A stretch of 64,000 bases of DNA from Acinetobacter sp. ANC 4648 (GTDB taxonomy: Bacteria; Pseudomonadota; Gammaproteobacteria; Pseudomonadales; Moraxellaceae), in NCBI RefSeq assembly GCF_002135345.1, contig NZ_NEGI01000002.1:310001-374000 (forward strand), in the 5' to 3' direction. Shown in pieces: positions 1 to 8,737 of this stretch (position 1 is its first letter; the number at the start of each line of letters is the position of its first letter). Below the pieces are notes generated by a model. The model was given only the letters and a program-made list of their open reading frames with translations, did no database searches and had not been told where the DNA came from. The position numbers and the translations under genes were made by a program.

Positions 1-1
1 T

Positions 2-937
2 CTAGCCATCATTTTAGAAATTATCTCAATGCTCCTGTTTTTAAATGCATCTAATATTATGATGTTATTTACCGCTAGAGCCATTCAAGGTTTTGCCACG
101 GGACTCGCTGTTTCTGCAATCGGTGCAGCATTACTCGATTTAAGTAAAAAAAATGGAGCTTTAATCAATGGTATTTCTCCCATGCTTGGTATGGCAATAG
201 GCGTATTACTGGCTTGTACAATTTTACAATTTTCATCCATCCCCTTAAAACTAATTTTTGAAGTCCTGTATTGTTTATTAATCCTTGAACTTTTGATGGT
301 TTTTTTAGCCCCAGAAACAGCACAAAAACGTCAAGGAGCAATAAACTCACTTAAACCGCATCTAGCTGTTCCAACTCAAGCAAAAAATACTTTACTCTCT
401 ATCACGCCGATTAATATTGCTGTTTGGATGGTCAGTGGTTTTTATTTATCGCTCATGCCATCCTTATTGGCAAAAACCTTTCAAACGCAATCGGTATGGC
501 TAAGTGGCATGAGCTTCATTGCGTTAACTCTAGCAGGTGCAGTTGGTATTTTAATGGTACGGAATCTTCATCCTGCACGCATCTTACTTACAGGGACAAT
601 CAGTTTAATGCTTGGGGCAGTAATTCTTTTGCTTGGAATTAACAGTGCAAATGTTACCTTACTATTTATTGGATCACTGATTACTGGTTTGGGTTTTGGA
701 ACAGGTTTTTTAGGTTCATTAAGAAGTCTGATGCCTTTGGCTTTGCCAGAACAACGTGCAGGATTAATGGCGGCTTTTTTTGTTGAAAGTTATTTAGCAT
801 TTAGTATTCCTGCCATTTTTGCAGGTTATTTTATAAATAAAATTGGGCTTATTAGTACTGCTAATATTTATGTAATATTGATTATTGTGTTAGCTTTTCT
901 AGCGCTGTCACTGAATTACAGAAAACTCAAAAAATAA
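2..937 (+). CDS. MFS transporter, C-terminal part (cut by window edge)
   Basis: The reading frame is open to the left edge, so this is the C-terminal portion of a longer gene; an ATG at 29 is internal. The product is very hydrophobic, with about eight membrane-spanning stretches, and the segment around residues 10-30 (ARAIQGFATGLAVSAIGAAL) resembles the conserved loop and helices of major facilitator superfamily drug/metabolite transporters. It probably works in the inner membrane by proton-coupled transport; the substrate cannot be told. It ends at a TAA followed by a strong bidirectional terminator shared with the convergent carbonic anhydrase gene. The N-terminal helices lie outside the window. 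Confidence 0.8.
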   Translation, partial: LAIILEIISMLLFLNASNIMMLFTARAIQGFATGLAVSAIGAALLDLSKKNGALINGISPMLGMAIGVLLACTILQFSSIPLKLIFEVLYCLLILELLMVFLAPETAQKRQGAINSLKPHLAVPTQAKNTLLSITPINIAVWMVSGFYLSLMPSLLAKTFQTQSVWLSGMSFIALTLAGAVGILMVRNLHPARILLTGTISLMLGAVILLLGINSANVTLLFIGSLITGLGFGTGFLGSLRSLMPLALPEQRAGLMAAFFVESYLAFSIPAIFAGYFINKIGLISTANIYVILIIVLAFLALSLNYRKLKK

Positions 938-976
938 AATAAATAACAAGCACAATCCTAATACAAATTATTCATT

Positions 977-1014
977 AAAAAGAGCCAGTTCAGATCAAAA
1001 AACTGGCTCTTTTT
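977..1014. terminator. Bidirectional intrinsic terminator
   Basis: A 14-bp perfect stem (AAAAAGAGCCAGTT pairing with AACTGGCTCTTTTT) encloses a 10-nt loop and is flanked by A and T runs. It lies between the convergent MFS and carbonic anhydrase genes and can serve both. Confidence 0.85.
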
Positions 1015-1049
1015 ATATTTTTTAATTTTATACATCAATTAAAAATATT

Positions 1050-1667
1050 TTAGAAATCAAAGAAGGTGACTTCACCTGTTTCAAGCGAATACTCTGCCCC
1101 AACCACTTTTAATTGCCCTTTCGCGATTAGGTTTTCTAATACAGCCGAGCCATGACGTAATTGATTTACCGAAGCAAAAACATTCGAACGAATTGCATGT
1201 ACCGACAGTTTCTCTAAATCATCTTTCAATTCAGTCTGCATTAAAATTTCAACTGATGGACGCACACGGTTCACAATCGACATTAAGTTTGCAGATGATG
1301 ATGTCTTGTCTGGATGACGCAACGCTTCAATAGTGGAATGAATCGCACCACAATGCGTATGACCTAACACAATGACAATTGGGCAACTAAAGCTATCGGC
1401 AGCGAATTCTACGCTTCCCACCTGGGATGGTGCAACAATATTGCCAGCAACACGAATGACAAAAAGATCACCTAAACCCTGATCAAAGACCATTTCGGCA
1501 GGTACACGAGAGTCGGAACAACCTAAGATAATTGCAAAAGGTTCCTGACTTTCCGCCATTTCCGCTCGTTGTTGATGCGATAAAAACTTGATATGTTGCG
1601 TTTCACCTTTAACGAAACGTTGATTACCTTGTTTTAAACGCTCTAAAGCTTCCTGAGCAGTTAGCAT
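1050..1667 (-). CDS. can: Beta-class carbonic anhydrase
   Basis: Zinc enzyme that interconverts CO2 and bicarbonate in the cytoplasm, supplying bicarbonate for carboxylation reactions. The 205-residue product has the beta-class signature: C50-S-D-S-R54 (zinc Cys50 with the Asp52/Arg54 dyad) and H103-T-H-C106 supplying the other zinc ligands. Length is normal for the family. It is a single gene, convergent with the MFS gene and divergent from the hydrolase at 1992. The family is certain; the symbol is less so because several beta-CA paralogues (can, cynT) exist and no cyn genes are adjacent. Confidence 0.92.
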   Translation of the reverse strand: MLTAQEALERLKQGNQRFVKGETQHIKFLSHQQRAEMAESQEPFAIILGCSDSRVPAEMVFDQGLGDLFVIRVAGNIVAPSQVGSVEFAADSFSCPIVIVLGHTHCGAIHSTIEALRHPDKTSSSANLMSIVNRVRPSVEILMQTELKDDLEKLSVHAIRSNVFASVNQLRHGSAVLENLIAKGQLKVVGAEYSLETGEVTFFDF

Positions 1668-1991
1668 GATGCTTTTCCATTTTATTTGGAGAGTTAGACT
1701 ATTCTAATGCTGTGTTTTTCGAATGTCACTGACCAAAAATAAACTCTGTTACAATTTTTGTTAATTGATTTAAAATCAAACGAGTCACTACAAAATAATA
1801 ACTAAGTTAGATTTATCCCTTGAACTCACAGCACTATTTCTCATAATTCAAAATTTACCAATGAAAATATTTTTCCAAGTTGGCAAAAAAACAATCAATT
1901 CTTTAACATTGGCAAATGTTCAATGAAAACAAATGATCAATAATATTTTTGCTTTTATATAATGGCGTCCTTACTCCAAGGAAGATCATGC
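1668..1991. other. Divergent intergenic region
   Basis: About 320 A+T-rich bases lie between the carbonic anhydrase and hydrolase starts and should hold both promoters. I see no convincing coding sequence, operator or RNA. A Shine-Dalgarno AAGGAAG at 1978-1984 belongs to the hydrolase. Confidence 0.6.
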
Positions 1992-3026
1992 ATGCTTCAT
2001 TTGCTCACTCAAAAAATCCTTCAAATATTAACCACATCAGCGCTATCACTAGCTGCTGCAACAATGCTCATTTGCAGCACACCCAGTTCTGCTGTTGCAG
2101 AAGTCGCTGAATACATCGACTATCAAAAAATATTACAAGAGGAAAGAGCATGGGCAGGTTTAAGTACCAAAACGATACGTGTTGGTGATGTCGTTTGGTC
2201 TTATAGCGAAGGTGGAGCAAAAAACAAACCCACAATTTTATTGATCCATGGCTTAGCCAGTAGTCGTGACACTTGGAATGAAGTTGCACATCAACTCACA
2301 CCGTATTATCACGTTATTATTCCAGACTTACCCTCAAGTGGTAGTACTATCGTTCCTGCAAATTTTGATCTTTCCGTTCCAAATGTGACTGAACAATTAC
2401 GGCGTTTTGTAGAAGCAGCACATATTCAAAATAAACTGAATATTGCAGGGCATTCTTTAGGTGGATCAATTGCAATGTTCTATGCTTCTCAATATCCATT
2501 TGACACACAAAGCCTGTTTTTAATTAGTTCCGGCGGTTTATTTCAAAACAACAATACCAACTACTTAAAAAATCCAATTTATTTAAAGCAATTATTAGTT
2601 TCACAACCAGGTGATCTCGATTTTGTTCTGAAAAAAGTGATGTATAGTCCACCCTTTACCTCGAGTGTGATCAAACGAGAGCAAGAAAAAATCTTAATTT
2701 CTCGTGCATCTGAAACTGCAAAAATTATCAATCAAATCACAGAGCTTAATAAATTATATACTCCAAATTCCTTTGCTAAAATGGTGAAGGAAATTGAAGC
2801 ACCTACCTTAATTTTATGGGGAAAACAAGATCAAATTGTAAATGTTGAAGTGGTACAAGATTTAAAAGGTTTATTAAAACGTCCTGATACACCCATTATT
2901 TTAAACAATGTGGGACATATGCCAATATTAGAAGCACCTGAACGCGTATCCATGTCTTATTTATCCTTTCTTGAAAAAACCCAACATCAGAATAATTCTC
3001 TTTCTGAACATTATATGAATAAATAA
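1992..3026 (+). CDS. Exported alpha/beta-hydrolase (lipase/esterase-like)
   Basis: Predicted serine esterase or lipase acting outside the cytoplasm. The ATG at 1992 is chosen over the in-frame ATG at 1962 because AAGGAAG lies 7 bases before it. The resulting protein starts with a basic/hydrophobic signal sequence (about residues 1-36, likely cut after SAVA). The fold signature is clear: HGLAS (86-90, oxyanion region), GHSLGG with nucleophile Ser155, Asp280 in WGKQDQ and His309 in VGHMP. Such proteins resemble the Moraxella/Acinetobacter Lip3-type lipases, but the substrate is unknown. It is followed 9 bases later by an unknown gene in the same direction, so the two are probably co-transcribed. 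Confidence 0.85.
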   Translation: MLHLLTQKILQILTTSALSLAAATMLICSTPSSAVAEVAEYIDYQKILQEERAWAGLSTKTIRVGDVVWSYSEGGAKNKPTILLIHGLASSRDTWNEVAHQLTPYYHVIIPDLPSSGSTIVPANFDLSVPNVTEQLRRFVEAAHIQNKLNIAGHSLGGSIAMFYASQYPFDTQSLFLISSGGLFQNNNTNYLKNPIYLKQLLVSQPGDLDFVLKKVMYSPPFTSSVIKREQEKILISRASETAKIINQITELNKLYTPNSFAKMVKEIEAPTLILWGKQDQIVNVEVVQDLKGLLKRPDTPIILNNVGHMPILEAPERVSMSYLSFLEKTQHQNNSLSEHYMNK

Positions 3027-3035
3027 GGATCTTTT

Positions 3036-4037
3036 ATGTGTCACGCTATGATTGAACAACTGATTGAAGCCCAATTGGCATTTATAGATCAAGAGACCTC
3101 CCAATCAGAAACCATACACGCTGAGTTCATTCATTTCTATCATTGGTTTAGAAAGCAGACATTGCAAGATATTTGGAGCTTTGAACAAATTAATCATTTG
3201 ATTCAAAAACAGATTCTACAAACCTCTACAAGTACATTCTTAATCGAACAAATTGCAGAACACATTCGTTTTGCCCTGATTCATCCTGCCAATGATAATA
3301 CTCAAATTGAAGATATTATTCCGGTCACAACTGTAGATAAAATGGCGCTATATATTGCGAGTAAAAGTGATCACCGCAAAGCATTGATTAAACGAATCGT
3401 TCACAATCCATCCTTTTCAAATATGTTGACTCAACTCATTCATCATTCAATTCAAGACTATATTGATAATTCAGTCATGAATAAAAAAGTGCCCAGCGTT
3501 GGCCGTTTTATGAAAATGGGGAAATCAGTTTTAGAATCCATCACTGACACCAATCTTGATGATACGGTGAAACACTATCTACAAAAGAATATTGCCAAAA
3601 TTAGTCAGCTCAGTGAACAGGTTTTAAATCAACAATTTGATGATAATAAGCTGTATCACTTCCAAGCCAATCTGTGGCATAAAATTAAGAAAGTGCCACC
3701 TTCGAGCCTACGCCATTATATCGAAGTCAATGATTTACCTAAAACGGTGGGCTTAGGGCATGAAATTTGGGAGCATATCCGTCAAACGGATTATTTACAA
3801 AAACAGGTTCATGATGGTGTTTATGCATGGTATGTCCGCAATCAAGAACGTAGTTTTGATCTCCTATTACGTGATTTGAACATCGATGAAGCCTTAATTC
3901 AAAATGAATTACAAACTTTACTCGAACCCCTCCTCCAAAAAATGGTGGCTTCTGAACAGCTACGAACGAGAGCTCGTATCTATTTAGAAAAATTCTATTA
4001 TTCAGATGAAACGCTGAAAATTTTAAACTTGATGTAG
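3036..4037 (+). CDS. Hypothetical protein downstream of hydrolase
   Basis: I do not recognise this family. The 333-residue product has no signal peptide or membrane segment, is rich in predicted helix, His and Gln, and has short amphipathic stretches reminiscent of helical-repeat proteins. The start at 3036 has an AAGGA ribosome-binding site 7 bases upstream; an internal ATG at 3051 is the alternative. It follows the exported hydrolase by 9 bases, suggesting one operon, but whether it serves the hydrolase (for example as a foldase) cannot be read from the sequence. Confidence 0.7.
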   Translation: MCHAMIEQLIEAQLAFIDQETSQSETIHAEFIHFYHWFRKQTLQDIWSFEQINHLIQKQILQTSTSTFLIEQIAEHIRFALIHPANDNTQIEDIIPVTTVDKMALYIASKSDHRKALIKRIVHNPSFSNMLTQLIHHSIQDYIDNSVMNKKVPSVGRFMKMGKSVLESITDTNLDDTVKHYLQKNIAKISQLSEQVLNQQFDDNKLYHFQANLWHKIKKVPPSSLRHYIEVNDLPKTVGLGHEIWEHIRQTDYLQKQVHDGVYAWYVRNQERSFDLLLRDLNIDEALIQNELQTLLEPLLQKMVASEQLRTRARIYLEKFYYSDETLKILNLM

Positions 4038-4220
4038 TATTTCGGCTGGATTTATTTCGAGACCTTCTAACAAAGGAAAACTGAAGGGTCTATCAGATAT
4101 TGCTGACCAAGGGCTATTGAAGGAAAAATACCATGCACATCTTATAATTTTGGCCAAGAGCATATTTATAAGCTCCCTCCAAGAATTCGAATTTTGGTGA
4201 AAATTATACTTTTGTCCATA

Positions 4221-4250
4221 AAAAAACCTCCCAAAAAGGAGGTTTTTTTA
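4221..4250. terminator. Bidirectional intrinsic terminator
   Basis: The stem AAAAACCTCC/GGAGGTTTTT has A and T tracts on its two sides. It lies between the convergent hypothetical gene and nfuA. Confidence 0.85.
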
Positions 4251-4279
4251 TCATGATATTTAAAGGTAATTTTAAAATT

Positions 4280-4918
4280 TTATTTAAAATATGCACCTTC
4301 AGCCTGACTATGATCAGTTTGGTCAACAACACGACCTAATTCAGGAATATGTTGTTTTAAAGTGGTTTCAACGCCTTGTTTTAACGTCATATCAATTGCT
4401 GAACACCCTTGGCAACCACCACCAAATTTAAGTACTGCAGTTAAACCATGCTCTTCATCTTCCAACACTTCAACCAAGGCACAGTTACCACCATGTCCAG
4501 CTAAGCCAGGATTAATTTCTGCTTGAAGGATGTAAGTAATACGCTCTTCCATCGATGCATCAGGTCCAACACGCGGTACTTTAGAATTTGGTGCACGGAA
4601 AGTAAGCTGACCACCAAAACGATCTTTGTTGTAATCAATCACAGCATCTTTTAAATATGGAATAGATGGTGCATCAATATAAGCGGCAAAATCAGCATAG
4701 TCCTGCTTGTAATCTGTCGTAATAATTTCTTCAGGAGCACTATATGCCATACAACATTCAGCACGCGGAGTTCCTGCATTTTCCACAAAAATACGTACAG
4801 CAATACCGGGAGTATTTTGCTTTGAAAGCAAATCAAATAAATACTCTTGCCCAGTAGGTGTAATCAATAAATTTGGAATTTCATCTGCAACTGCAGTGTT
4901 GATGTTCTCAGTCGACAT
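4280..4918 (-). CDS. nfuA: Fe-S biogenesis protein NfuA
   Basis: NfuA is a carrier that receives an iron-sulfur cluster and passes it to target enzymes, and matters under oxidative stress or iron limitation. The 212-residue protein has the two expected parts: a degenerate A-type scaffold domain (about 15-110) and a C-terminal Nfu domain with the cluster-binding C169-Q-G-C172 motif in GGGCQGCSAIDMTLKQG. Length matches the Enterobacteria/Pseudomonas proteins. It is a single gene, convergent with the gene ending at 4037 and divergent from the rhomboid gene. No IscR-type site was recognised upstream. Confidence 0.95.
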   Translation of the reverse strand: MSTENINTAVADEIPNLLITPTGQEYLFDLLSKQNTPGIAVRIFVENAGTPRAECCMAYSAPEEIITTDYKQDYADFAAYIDAPSIPYLKDAVIDYNKDRFGGQLTFRAPNSKVPRVGPDASMEERITYILQAEINPGLAGHGGNCALVEVLEDEEHGLTAVLKFGGGCQGCSAIDMTLKQGVETTLKQHIPELGRVVDQTDHSQAEGAYFK

Positions 4919-5074
4919 ATCATTATCCTCAAGCTGACCTTGCCATTTTAACTGAAGATGAGGCAGTTTGAGTAAAAATCAACTAAAATTGTCGGAATTA
5001 ATAAAAAAGTCCATGCTTCATTCTAAATAATGGCATTATGTCTCATCATTTTTGCTTTTTTATTAAGGCGCCTT

Positions 5075-5695
5075 ATGCTGGACTTACCTTTTAATCATAC
5101 TGTTAGTATTATAATTATTACGGTTATCATCTCTTTAATTGCTTTCTCTAATCAAAAATTGATGAACCGTCTCATATTTTGGCCACCTGCTGTCACGAAT
5201 CGTGGCCAAAATGATCGCTTTATCACGCACGGATTTATTCATGCGGATGGTACTCACCTACTCTTTAATATGATTACTCTATTCTTCTTTGGTAGTGTAA
5301 TTGAAAGCTTTTATCGTCAATACTTTTTTGATATGGGCTTTATTCTTTTCTATTTAGGCGGCTTAATTGTTGCGATTTTACCTAGTTATTTAAAACATAA
5401 AAATGATACGCATTGGGCAAGTTTAGGTGCTTCAGGTGCAGTTTCTGCCGTGCTTTTTGCTTATATTCTATTTCAGCCTTGGAAGTTAATTTTCGTATTT
5501 TTTATTCCAGTTCCTGCCATTATTTTTGCATTTCTATATGTCGCCTATAGTATTTGGTCAGGTAAACGTGGCAATTCAAATATCAATCATAGTGCACATC
5601 TTTGGGGCGCCGCTTATGGTGTGATTATGACGATCATTATTGAACCACGTATCTTTCCTCATTTCTTGCAGCAACTCAGCAAACTACCTTTTTAA
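5075..5695 (+). CDS. Rhomboid family intramembrane serine protease
   Basis: Polytopic inner-membrane protease that cleaves within transmembrane helices. About six membrane segments are visible, with the rhomboid hallmarks: H56-x4-H61-x3-N65, the GASG motif with nucleophile Ser120, and the catalytic His175 in AHLWG. The ATG at 5075 (206 residues) has AAGG at 5065-5068 with good spacing. The longer in-frame ATG at 5030 lacks a ribosome-binding site and would add a hydrophobic 15-residue extension. It is single, followed by its own terminator. The natural substrate is unknown. Confidence 0.88.
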   Translation: MLDLPFNHTVSIIIITVIISLIAFSNQKLMNRLIFWPPAVTNRGQNDRFITHGFIHADGTHLLFNMITLFFFGSVIESFYRQYFFDMGFILFYLGGLIVAILPSYLKHKNDTHWASLGASGAVSAVLFAYILFQPWKLIFVFFIPVPAIIFAFLYVAYSIWSGKRGNSNINHSAHLWGAAYGVIMTIIIEPRIFPHFLQQLSKLPF

Positions 5696-5726
5696 AATAA
5701 AGCATGTTGAACTAATCACCATTTTT

Positions 5727-5760
5727 AAAAGAAAAGTTTAAATTAACTTTTCTTTTTTTA
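5727..5760 (+). terminator. Intrinsic terminator of rhomboid gene
   Basis: A 12-bp stem (AAAAGAAAAGTT/AACTTTTCTTTT) with a six-base loop runs into a T tract, 30 bases after the rhomboid stop codon. Confidence 0.75.
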
Positions 5761-5890
5761 TTCATTTTTCAGCTACAGATATACAAATAAATACTCAGTA
5801 AAAATAATGCATAAGAATGCTGAATTAGTTATTTTTTTATACAAAACTGATCTTTTAATCTAAGACAAAATTTTGAATTAGATCATCCAC

Positions 5891-7567
5891 ATGAAAAGAA
5901 AAAATTTAGTTAGCTCTATTTCTATCGTACTCTTCAGTTTCTATTTAGTCGGCTGTAATGACAGCGATTACAAAGAAAATAAAACTCCTGTTTCTGAAAA
6001 ACAAAAGCCAAATGTGCTTTTTATTATGGCCGATGATTTAGGTTACTCAGACTTAGGGGCTTTTGGTAGTGAAATTCACACCCCCAATTTAGATGCGTTA
6101 ACCAATGAGGGGAGAATTTTAACTGACTATCATACTGCACCAACGTGCTCGCCTACTCGCTCGCAACTACTTTCAGGAACTGATCACCATCAAGCGGGGA
6201 TTGGTGCAATGGCTGAGCTTACACCTGCACATCTCAAAGGACAAACGGGCTATGAAGGCTATTTAAATACCCGTTCACTCTCTCTTGCTGAAGTACTACA
6301 TGACAATGGTTATCGAACTTATATCAGTGGTAAATGGCATCTCGGTTTAACTCCTGAAACCAATGCCAAAGCCAGAGGTTTTGATCATTCCTTTACACTA
6401 CTGCAAGGTTTTGATTTACATTACAAACAAGCACCCACAGGTTATAAACGGAATGCAACTTATACCGAAGATGGTCAAGACGTTCCAATTGCAAAATTAC
6501 CGGATGATTATTTTTCTACAAACTATTACACCGATAAATTATTACAATATTTAGACAGTGGTAAAAGCTCTAAACAGCCCTTCTTTGCTTACGCTGCATA
6601 TACAGCTCCACATTGGCCGATACAGGCTCCAAAAGCTTTCAGTGATAGATACAAAGGCGTTTATGATGTCGGCTACGATACGATTCGTGAAGCACGTTTA
6701 GCAAAACAAAAACAACTTGGGATCATACCCAATAATTTCTCTGCTGCTATTCCTATCGATAGTCAAAATGCACCAGCAAAATCAGGGAAATGGAACGAAC
6801 TGACCACTGAGCAAAAAGCCACTGAAGCCCGAAAAATGGAAATTTATGCAGGTATGGTTGAAAATCTAGATTACAACATTGGTCGGATTATTCAGCAGCT
6901 CAAAGCCAGCGGTCAATACGAAAATACCCTGATCTTTTTTGTTTCTGATAATGGTGCAGAAGGCTCTGCTGGCAGCGCCAATCCAGAGGCTCAGGTCGAT
7001 AATTCACTAACTGGTCTGGGTACAGCAAATTCATACACATTTATTGGCCCCCGTTGGGCAGAAGTGAGCTCAACACCTTTTCATCTTTGGAAAGGAACCG
7101 CAGGTGAAGGTGCAACAACAGCTCCTGCTATTGTAAAACTTCCAAATCAAAAAGGTTCAGAAGCTAAATATCATGGATTTACATCAGTACTGGATGTGCT
7201 TCCAACGGTGCTTGAATATGCAAATATTGCTGTGCCTAAAGATCAATACAAGGGACGTCAAATTAATAACCCCACAGGATATTCATGGAAAGCGACTCTT
7301 GAAAATAAAAGTAAAACCATTCGCCCAGTCGATTTCAGCTTTGCAGATGAACTACACGGTAATAAATATGCCAAACAAGGAGATTGGAAAATTGCCTTAC
7401 AAGCCAATCCGAATTTAGGGACAGGCAAATGGGAACTTTATAATATTAAAGATGACCGAGCTGAAAGAAATAACTTGGCAGAGATCTATCCAGAACAAAT
7501 AAACAAATTGGTCGATGTATATAACAAATACACGCAAAATAATGGCGTTTTGGAATATAAAAAATGA
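5891..7567 (+). CDS. Sulfatase (arylsulfatase family), predicted lipoprotein
   Basis: Type I sulfatase that hydrolyses sulfate esters using a formylglycine made from a cysteine. The active-site signature C86-S-P-T-R90 is the Cys-type motif, metal-ligand Asp48/Asp49 sit in MADDLGYSD, and K148/H150, D353-N354 and K401 match other conserved sulfatase active-site positions. The 558-residue protein starts with a lipoprotein signal (basic MKRK, hydrophobic core, LVGC with Cys22), so it should be anchored on the outer side of the inner membrane or in the outer membrane. Its stop overlaps the start of a formylglycine-generating enzyme gene by four bases (ATGA), a tight translational coupling of the enzyme with its maturase. 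It may scavenge sulfur from sulfate esters. Confidence 0.92.
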   Translation: MKRKNLVSSISIVLFSFYLVGCNDSDYKENKTPVSEKQKPNVLFIMADDLGYSDLGAFGSEIHTPNLDALTNEGRILTDYHTAPTCSPTRSQLLSGTDHHQAGIGAMAELTPAHLKGQTGYEGYLNTRSLSLAEVLHDNGYRTYISGKWHLGLTPETNAKARGFDHSFTLLQGFDLHYKQAPTGYKRNATYTEDGQDVPIAKLPDDYFSTNYYTDKLLQYLDSGKSSKQPFFAYAAYTAPHWPIQAPKAFSDRYKGVYDVGYDTIREARLAKQKQLGIIPNNFSAAIPIDSQNAPAKSGKWNELTTEQKATEARKMEIYAGMVENLDYNIGRIIQQLKASGQYENTLIFFVSDNGAEGSAGSANPEAQVDNSLTGLGTANSYTFIGPRWAEVSSTPFHLWKGTAGEGATTAPAIVKLPNQKGSEAKYHGFTSVLDVLPTVLEYANIAVPKDQYKGRQINNPTGYSWKATLENKSKTIRPVDFSFADELHGNKYAKQGDWKIALQANPNLGTGKWELYNIKDDRAERNNLAEIYPEQINKLVDVYNKYTQNNGVLEYKK

Positions 7568-8547
7568 TATTGAAAAATATCTTATGGATAAGTTGTAGCT
7601 TGCTTTTAGCAAGCTGTAACTTTTCACATTCAGAACCAAAAGATGTAAAAACCAAACTACTAAAATTGGGCAACATCCAAGATTGTAAACAGTATTCGGG
7701 GCTCCCAGAAAATTGGTTAAAAGAAAAGCATGCTGGGATGGTTTGGGTCACTGATGGTTCATTTGAATTAGGCTCTAAATTGGCCTATTCCGATGAAATC
7801 AATTTTGGTGAAAAAAAAAGATCCGTACAAGGCTTTTGGATGGATCAAACTGAAGTGACTATTGCACAATTTCATACATTTGTAGAAGCCACACATTATA
7901 TCACTGATGCTGAGAAACAGAATCAAGCAGCTGTTTTTAGCCCAGATATTCAAAACCCTCAGCAATGGTGGCAATTAAAATCAGGCTATACTTGGAAAAC
8001 GCCATATGGAAAAGATGGAAAACGACCACAGCCTGCTGAGCCTGTGCGTTATGTCACAAAAAATGATGCAGAACATTATGCACTTTGGTTAAACCGTCAA
8101 TTGCCTTCCGAGTTAGAATGGGAATATGCAGCAAAGGCAAATGCTCAACATGATGTTGCCATGCATGATGAACCGAAAAATGCATCACATCATCCGATTG
8201 CGAATTATTGGCAAGGTGAGTTTCCTTTTAAAAATACCAATCAAGATCAATTTACAGATGTAGCACCCGTAGGTTGCTTTCCTGCCAATCATTTCAAACT
8301 TTATGACCTGATTGGCAATGTTTGGGAATGGACAAGCTCACCCTACACGGGTGCACATGATCAACATATGGGAGATTACCAGCATTTACGCCATCAAAAA
8401 ATTCAGGCACAAGCATTTGTAATTAAAGGCGGTTCTTTTTTGTGTGCCAACAATTATTGTGCACGATTTAGAGCAAGTAGTCGTCACCCTCAAGAACTAG
8501 ATCTAGCCACTTCGCATGTTGGATTTAGAACAATCTCTAAGGATTAA
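7564..8547 (+). CDS. Formylglycine-generating enzyme (FGE/SUMF1), predicted lipoprotein
   Basis: Oxidises the active-site cysteine of Cys-type sulfatases to formylglycine. The FGE-sulfatase domain spans about residues 58-327. Landmarks are MVWVTDGSFELGS, LPSELEWEYAAKA (180-192), GNVWEWTSSP and the C-terminal GGSFLC294-ANNYC299-ARFR, which matches the two copper-binding catalytic cysteines of true FGE and separates it from general SUMF1-fold lectin-like proteins. The N terminus (MILKNILWIS...LLASC18) is a lipoprotein signal with Cys18, which would place the enzyme in the periplasm. That is unusual, because bacterial FGE is generally treated as cytoplasmic. It overlaps the sulfatase stop by four bases. 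Confidence 0.9.
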   Translation: MILKNILWISCSLLLASCNFSHSEPKDVKTKLLKLGNIQDCKQYSGLPENWLKEKHAGMVWVTDGSFELGSKLAYSDEINFGEKKRSVQGFWMDQTEVTIAQFHTFVEATHYITDAEKQNQAAVFSPDIQNPQQWWQLKSGYTWKTPYGKDGKRPQPAEPVRYVTKNDAEHYALWLNRQLPSELEWEYAAKANAQHDVAMHDEPKNASHHPIANYWQGEFPFKNTNQDQFTDVAPVGCFPANHFKLYDLIGNVWEWTSSPYTGAHDQHMGDYQHLRHQKIQAQAFVIKGGSFLCANNYCARFRASSRHPQELDLATSHVGFRTISKD

Positions 8548-8606
8548 ATTCCAACTTATTGTAATTTTTTGCTCTGGTTGATCTAGATAAAATTATTTTA
8601 CTTATG

Positions 8607-8637
8607 AGTAATCATCTTATTGAAGATGATTTACTTT
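8607..8637 (+). terminator. Probable terminator of sulfatase/FGE operon
   Basis: The hairpin GTAATCATCTT-ATT-GAAGATGATTTAC has one bulged base and is followed by TTTTAT. It lies 60 bases after the FGE stop. The T tract is short, so it is only probable. Confidence 0.5.
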
Positions 8638-8737
8638 TATTCATAATTTTGTCACTTAATGCTAACTCGAACTTTAACTTGGCATAGATAATGTATACAT
8701 CCGTATATTAATGCAATAATAAAATGAGAGATTTAGC

